Assembly: GCF_003013405.1 (NCBI RefSeq)
Contig: NZ_PXZL01000003.1
Span: forward strand, 124,001-188,000
DNA: 64,000 nucleotides
Source: Brevibacillus formosus
GTDB lineage: Bacteria > Bacillota > Bacilli > Brevibacillales > Brevibacillaceae
Direction: 5' to 3'
Under the pieces are notes generated by a model. That model was not told where the DNA came from. It was given only the letters and a program-made list of their open reading frames with translations, and searched no databases. Positions 62,733 through 64,000 of this stretch are shown piece after piece (positions within the stretch are counted from its first letter, which is position 1; every line of letters begins with the position of its first letter). The translations under genes were made by a program, and so were the position numbers.

Positions 62733-64000
62733 GCCTCTATTTGACGATATCCACCTCAACTTTGAAGAGGATATCGCAGGTACTTGGGGGGAATTGGGGA
62801 AGTCGGCAGATGCTCCGAAAAAAGACGTAGCGATCATTGGGATAGCGGGAAAGCTGGCTGATGCCCGCAATGTCAGGGAGTTCTGGAGTAATCTTGTGCT
62901 TGGCAAGGATTCTATCCAACGAATCCCTTTGTCGCGTAAACAGGACTATGAAGAACTTCTGTCTTATTTTTTGCAGAAAGATGTTCGGAAAGAACAAAGT
63001 GAATATGCGGAAAGCGGATATTTGGATCAAGTTGATCTGTTTGATTGTGAGTACTTTTCTATCTCGCGAAAAGAAGCCAAGCTGATGGACCCGAATCAGC
63101 GGCTTTTTTTGCAAAGCTGTGTGGAAGCGATGGAAGATGCAGGGTATGGAAAAGCTCGGTTGCGCGGAAGTCAGACGGGTGTTTTTTTAGGATACAGCAG
63201 TGATTTTGGGGGAGAATACAAGCATTTTCTTGCTGTAGACAACGCAGAAATAGCAGACTTGGCGATGACTGGGAATATCAAATCGATCATGGCTGCCAGA
63301 TTGGCTTATTTGCTCGATCTGCATGGTCCCAGCATGCTGATCGATACCGCATGCTCCTCCTCACTGGTTGCCGTTCATCTTGCGTGCCAATCGATTCGCC
63401 GTGATGAGTGCGAGATGGCCTTTGCCGGAGGAGTAAAAATTCAGTTTCAACCCTTTGAAAAGGCCAATACGGGGATCGGCATCGTATCCCCAACCTTCAG
63501 AGCGCGTAGCTTTGATCGCGAGGCCGATGGTACCGGCTTGGGTGAAGGTGTGGGAGTTATCTTGCTGAAAGACGCGGAAAAGGCAATCCGAGATGGAGAT
63601 CACATTTACGCCCTGATCAAGGGAAGTGCCATCAACCAGGATGGGCAATCCATTGGTATAACTGCGCCCAACTCCAAGGCCCAGGAAGACTTGATTATAA
63701 GGGCGTGGCAGGATGCAGGCATTCATCCAGAGACTATCTCACTGATCGAGGCTCACGGCACGGCAACCCGTTTGGGGGATCCGGTAGAGATAGAGGGCAT
63801 CAAAAGAGCTTTTGACAGGTACACCACGAAAAAACAGTTTTGTGCGATTGGGTCGGTCAAAACCAACATCGGCCATTTGGATCATGCAGCCGGAATATCT
63901 GGCCTGCTGAAATGTATCCTCGCGTTGCAGCACGAGATTGTGCCGCCAACGTTGCACTTTCAATGCCCAAACCACGAAATCGATTTTGTGAATTCGCCTG
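62722..64000 (+). CDS. PKS, N-terminal part: KS (continues beyond window)
   Basis: The first 426 codons of another polyketide synthase, cut by the window end; the frame is open throughout. A ~33-residue acidic N-terminal extension precedes the ketosynthase, which begins at DVAIIGIAG near residue 35. Active Cys211 lies in TACSSS, and the two catalytic His are in EAHGTAT and NIGHLDHAAG. The usual GRFPxA near the N-terminus reads GKLADA. TAPNSKAQEDLI places it with the AT-less, trans-AT-type KSs of the genes at 13.3-28 kb, not with the TAPSxxGQ type just upstream. AAAAGGAGG lies 6 nt before the ATG. Downstream domains cannot be seen. Confidence 0.92.
   Translation, partial: MKSKPLFDDIHLNFEEDIAGTWGELGKSADAPKKDVAIIGIAGKLADARNVREFWSNLVLGKDSIQRIPLSRKQDYEELLSYFLQKDVRKEQSEYAESGYLDQVDLFDCEYFSISRKEAKLMDPNQRLFLQSCVEAMEDAGYGKARLRGSQTGVFLGYSSDFGGEYKHFLAVDNAEIADLAMTGNIKSIMAARLAYLLDLHGPSMLIDTACSSSLVAVHLACQSIRRDECEMAFAGGVKIQFQPFEKANTGIGIVSPTFRARSFDREADGTGLGEGVGVILLKDAEKAIRDGDHIYALIKGSAINQDGQSIGITAPNSKAQEDLIIRAWQDAGIHPETISLIEAHGTATRLGDPVEIEGIKRAFDRYTTKKQFCAIGSVKTNIGHLDHAAGISGLLKCILALQHEIVPPTLHFQCPNHEIDFVNSP

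Noticed and set aside
1-64000. tRNA, rRNA, CRISPR arrays, insertion sequences or phage genes
   Set aside because: None were recognised. Repeated motifs are homologous synthase domains and not mobile or CRISPR repeats.

Overview
The window is a contiguous slice of a very large hybrid NRPS/PKS biosynthetic gene cluster. Every real gene is on the + strand. Mid-range GC, strong AAGGAGG-type ribosome binding sites, GTG starts, overlapping genes and the style of the megasynthases suggest a low-GC Gram-positive of the Paenibacillaceae, Brevibacillus or Paenibacillus being likeliest. That placement is inference. Both ends of the window cut through synthase genes, so the cluster extends in both directions.

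Layout. (1) 1-32 kb holds synthase genes: ...A(Thr)-PCP; KS-AT*-KR-ACP-C-A(Gly)-PCP-Cy-A(Cys)-PCP; a free-standing transglutaminase-like protein; KS-KR-ACP-KS-KR-ACP; KS-KR-ACP-C-A(?)-PCP; KS-AT*-ACP-C*. AT* marks a decayed acyltransferase and C* a condensation domain without its catalytic His. (2) 32-39.6 kb is a tailoring, resistance and supply island: a divergent type II dehydroquinase, a UvrA-like ABC ATPase (probable self-resistance), a BtrH-like protein, a free ACP, a luciferase-type flavin monooxygenase, the wreck of a glycosyltransferase gene, then a promoter with a structured leader, a type II thioesterase and a terminator. (3) 39.6-64 kb holds KS-AT*-KR-DH*-ACP-C-A(?)-PCP; a HAD phosphatase; KS-AT*-KR-ACP; KS-AT-KR-ACP-C-A(Gly)-PCP-(half C); a discrete trans-acting malonyltransferase; and the start of another KS gene.

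How it works together. Amino-acid pockets read from the sequence give Thr, Gly, Cys and Gly, plus two domains I cannot assign, one of which has lost the Asp that binds the alpha-amino group. The Cys module has a heterocyclization domain, so a Gly-derived thiazoline is expected; no oxidase domain is visible to make it a thiazole. All PKS modules but one lack a working AT and must be loaded in trans, most simply by the discrete AT at 61.5 kb. The type II TE would clear stalled carriers. The UvrA-like protein hints that the product acts on DNA.

Most notable observations: the assembly line looks like a cis-AT to trans-AT conversion in progress, with four AT remnants at different stages of decay beside one intact AT, three modules with no AT at all, and a trans AT. 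It also mixes two kinds of KS and two kinds of docking ends. A BtrH/ACP/flavin-monooxygenase trio resembles the butirosin side-chain machinery. A DH-like domain placed after its KR has altered motifs. No TE domain is seen, so chain release is unexplained.
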